From: Acidobacteriota bacterium
GTDB lineage: Bacteria; Acidobacteriota; Aminicenantia; Aminicenantales; Saccharicenantaceae
Reading direction: 5' to 3'
DNA: 5,905 nucleotides
Assembly: GCA_003476685.1 (NCBI GenBank)
Contig: DMVN01000071.1
Span: forward strand, 1 to 5,905
Both the position numbers and the translations under genes were made by a program. The notes under the pieces are model-generated. The model was not told the DNA's origin. It worked only from the letters and a program-made list of their open reading frames with translations, and searched no databases. This document shows positions 4,626 through 5,905 of the stretch, piece by piece (the first letter of the stretch is position 1; every line of letters starts with the position of its first letter).

Positions 4626-5525
4626 TTAATAGGTAGCCAGGAAGGCGCCGACAAAGGCCAGGGCGACGGCCAGGATTCTCCAGGGAGTGGCTTTTTCCTT
4701 GAGAAAGACGGTGGCCAGGATGAAGATAAAGATGGTGCTCAGCTGATTGAGAGCCGAGGCCACTGAGGCCAGGGTATATTTCATCCCGCCTATCCAGAAC
4801 ATCAGCGACAGATAAGTCCCAAGAAAGGAAGCCGGAGCCAGGACTTTCCAGGTGGAAAGCTCCAGAAGCGGCCGGAAGTCGGGTCGCCGCTTCGGGAATA
4901 ATGGCAGAAAGAGCAGGGGAATGGTGCCACCAAGGAGCCTGACTCCGGTAGCCCAGACCACCGGGATATCTTTAAGCACCGGCTTGATGATGACTATGCC
5001 CACCGCCACAAAGGCCATGGCCGAAACGCCCAGAATTATTCCCAGTGCCAGGTTCTTTCTGGTCAGGGGTCCTCGACCGTTATCGGAGTCGCTCCTGGAA
5101 ATGGTGATGACGGCCGACACAATCATGACCACTCCCAGCAGCTGAACCCAGGTCAGCCTTTCGCCCAGGAAAAAATAGGACATCCCGATTACGAAAGGGG
5201 CGTAGACGCAATCCACAATGGCCGTCAGGCTGGCCCCGATCAACTTCAGGGTCCAGAGGAAAAGGGTGTCAGAAATGGCTATTCCCAGGAAACCGCTCAG
5301 CAGGAGCAGCAGGGTGGTTTTAAGCTCCCCGGCCGCCGGCCAGAAGCTGGCTCCGGTGAGAATCGTGGTCAGAACAATGAGCGCCAGGGCAAAGAGGTTT
5401 TTACCCAGGTTGAGGCCGAAAGGATGCAGGCGGAAGCCGCTTATCCGGAAAAGGATGACGGCCACGGCCCAGACTACGGCCGAAGCCAGGGCCAGCCATT
5501 CTCCAGAATGAATAAAATTATCCAT
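4626..5525 (-). CDS. EamA/DMT-superfamily transporter
   Basis: The 299-residue inner-membrane protein has the two-repeat, ten-helix organisation of EamA (RhaT/YdcZ-like) drug/metabolite transporters, with repeats at about 8-143 and 157-298. Each repeat ends in the family's typical pattern: YFFLGERLTWVQLLGVVMI (117-135, GE at 121-122) and IFILATVFLKEKATPWRI (267-284, KE at 276-277). A short polar linker (144-157) separates them. The length of about 300 residues is normal for the family. Substrates cannot be deduced; members export metabolites, amino acids or nucleotide-sugar-like compounds. The open frame extends upstream to a GTG at 5681, but those 52 residues are charged, are absent from the family and contain a strong promoter. 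The ATG at 5525 is therefore preferred, although no clear Shine-Dalgarno precedes it. No partner gene is on the same strand. Confidence 0.9.
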   Translation of the reverse strand: MDNFIHSGEWLALASAVVWAVAVILFRISGFRLHPFGLNLGKNLFALALIVLTTILTGASFWPAAGELKTTLLLLLSGFLGIAISDTLFLWTLKLIGASLTAIVDCVYAPFVIGMSYFFLGERLTWVQLLGVVMIVSAVITISRSDSDNGRGPLTRKNLALGIILGVSAMAFVAVGIVIIKPVLKDIPVVWATGVRLLGGTIPLLFLPLFPKRRPDFRPLLELSTWKVLAPASFLGTYLSLMFWIGGMKYTLASVASALNQLSTIFIFILATVFLKEKATPWRILAVALAFVGAFLATY

Positions 5526-5583
5526 GGTCTGTCTGTTGTTACCGGTGGGAAATCGTCTATCCCGGTCCCGAAACTTAAAGGGC

Positions 5584-5612
5584 TTTATACCAGAATCAGC
5601 CAGGTTCGTCAA
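5584..5612 (-). promoter_or_regulatory. Sigma70-type promoter of the transporter gene
   Basis: On the minus strand TTGACG (5612-5607) and TATAAA (5589-5584) are separated by an optimal 17 bp. Each matches five of six consensus bases, making this the best promoter in the window. Transcription would start near 5577, about 52 nt before the ATG. The leader has no evident Shine-Dalgarno but could form a bulged ACC-GGGA/TCCC-GGT stem. The position rules against translation from the GTG at 5681 on this transcript. Confidence 0.65.
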
Positions 5613-5665
5613 ACACCGGCAGCCTTTCAGCTTGAGAATTTCCGGTTCCGGTTTAGAAGATGGGG

Positions 5666-5695
5666 TTGAATATTCCGCCACAGATGGAGTATGTT
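5666..5695 (+). promoter_or_regulatory. Weak candidate promoter of the lipoprotein gene
   Basis: TTGAAT (5666-5671) and TATGTT (5690-5695), 18 bp apart, match four of six consensus bases each. Transcription would start near 5702, about 24 nt before the ATG. Its existence is suggested mainly by position in the divergent gap, and other -10 choices such as TTAATA (5694-5699) are possible. Confidence 0.25.
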
Positions 5696-5725
5696 AATAA
5701 AACCCAAATTTTGGCGGAGGTTGTC

Positions 5726-5905
5726 ATGAATAAGAGGATTTTAAGATTGCTGGTTATCCTGGTCATCGCTTTTTCTCTCGGCTGGTTCGCAGCCTGCAAG
5801 CAACCGGAACAGTCCAAAGGGCAGGCCGCGCCGGCCGTGATTAAAATCGGCGACCGGGAAGTCCAGGCCAAAGATGAAGCCATGCATAAAACCAGGGAAT
5901 ATAAC
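5726..5905 (+). CDS. Lipoprotein, N-terminal part only (runs off the right edge)
   Basis: Sixty codons are present, with no stop before the window ends. The ATG follows GGAGG (5716-5720) with a 5-base spacer. The protein starts MNKR, has a hydrophobic stretch (5-22) and a lipobox FAAC (21-24), so it is expected to be cleaved before Cys24 and anchored by lipid to a membrane. A short polar linker rich in Q, P and A (25-36) leads into VIKIGDREV (38-46). A strand like this often opens a folded periplasmic domain, including the N-terminal part of some peptidyl-prolyl isomerases, but too little is present to assign a family. It is divergent from the transporter gene, 200 bp away. The lipoprotein call is strong; the function is unknown. 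Confidence 0.8.
   Translation, partial: MNKRILRLLVILVIAFSLGWFAACKQPEQSKGQAAPAVIKIGDREVQAKDEAMHKTREYN

Noticed and set aside
4369..4654. Minus-strand frames of 60 and 79 codons in the convergent spacer
   Set aside because: There is no ribosome-binding site, they overlap each other and the transporter end, and their composition is unlike protein. A decayed gene cannot be excluded but is not supported.
5526..5681. 52-residue N-terminal extension of the transporter
   Set aside because: It is charged, absent from the family, lacks a ribosome-binding site before its GTG and contains a strong promoter.

Overview
This is a bacterial window with five complete protein genes and one gene cut by the right edge. 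Most genes have Shine-Dalgarno sites, there are recognisable sigma70-type promoters, and the intergenic DNA is AT-rich against GC-richer genes. A secreted protein with a signal peptide and a lipoprotein suggest a cell with a developed envelope, probably diderm. The combination of an about 400-residue phosphofructokinase with pyrophosphate-type active-site residues and many uncharacterised envelope proteins would fit an uncultured anaerobe such as Aminicenantes/Acidobacteriota. That placement is a guess: the window contains no rRNA or phylogenetic marker.

Layout. 1-342 is AT-rich spacer with small hairpins and no convincing gene. 343-2807 holds three minus-strand genes. Read in their own direction they are a phosphofructokinase (1599-2807), a four-helix LiaF/DUF5668-like membrane protein (1164-1499, TTG start) and a five-hydrophobic-segment membrane protein with an extracytoplasmic beta-rich domain (343-1137). 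The last two are 26 nt apart and form an operon, with a -10 box just upstream. 2808-3276 is a divergent regulatory region. It has a promoter for the kinase, a promoter for the plus-strand gene and several short repeats and hairpins. 3277-4164 (+) encodes a secreted protein with a CBM9/DOMON-like beta-sandwich. 4165-4625 is a convergent non-coding spacer with two terminator-like hairpins. 4626-5525 (-) encodes an EamA/DMT-family ten-helix transporter with a good promoter upstream. 5726 onward (+) begins a lipoprotein, truncated at 5905.

How the genes work together. The kinase is the only gene whose pathway is clear: glycolysis or gluconeogenesis at fructose 6-phosphate / fructose 1,6-bisphosphate, predicted to use pyrophosphate. 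The two membrane proteins downstream are probably co-expressed with each other. Nothing in the sequence ties them to the kinase apart from position and strand. The secreted protein, transporter and lipoprotein look like independent transcription units. I see no mobile element, CRISPR array, RNA gene of a known class, or multi-gene defence or biosynthetic system. The most useful points are the kinase cofactor signature, the uncharacterised two-gene membrane operon, three start-site corrections or refinements, and several unexplained repeat and hairpin arrangements in the spacers.
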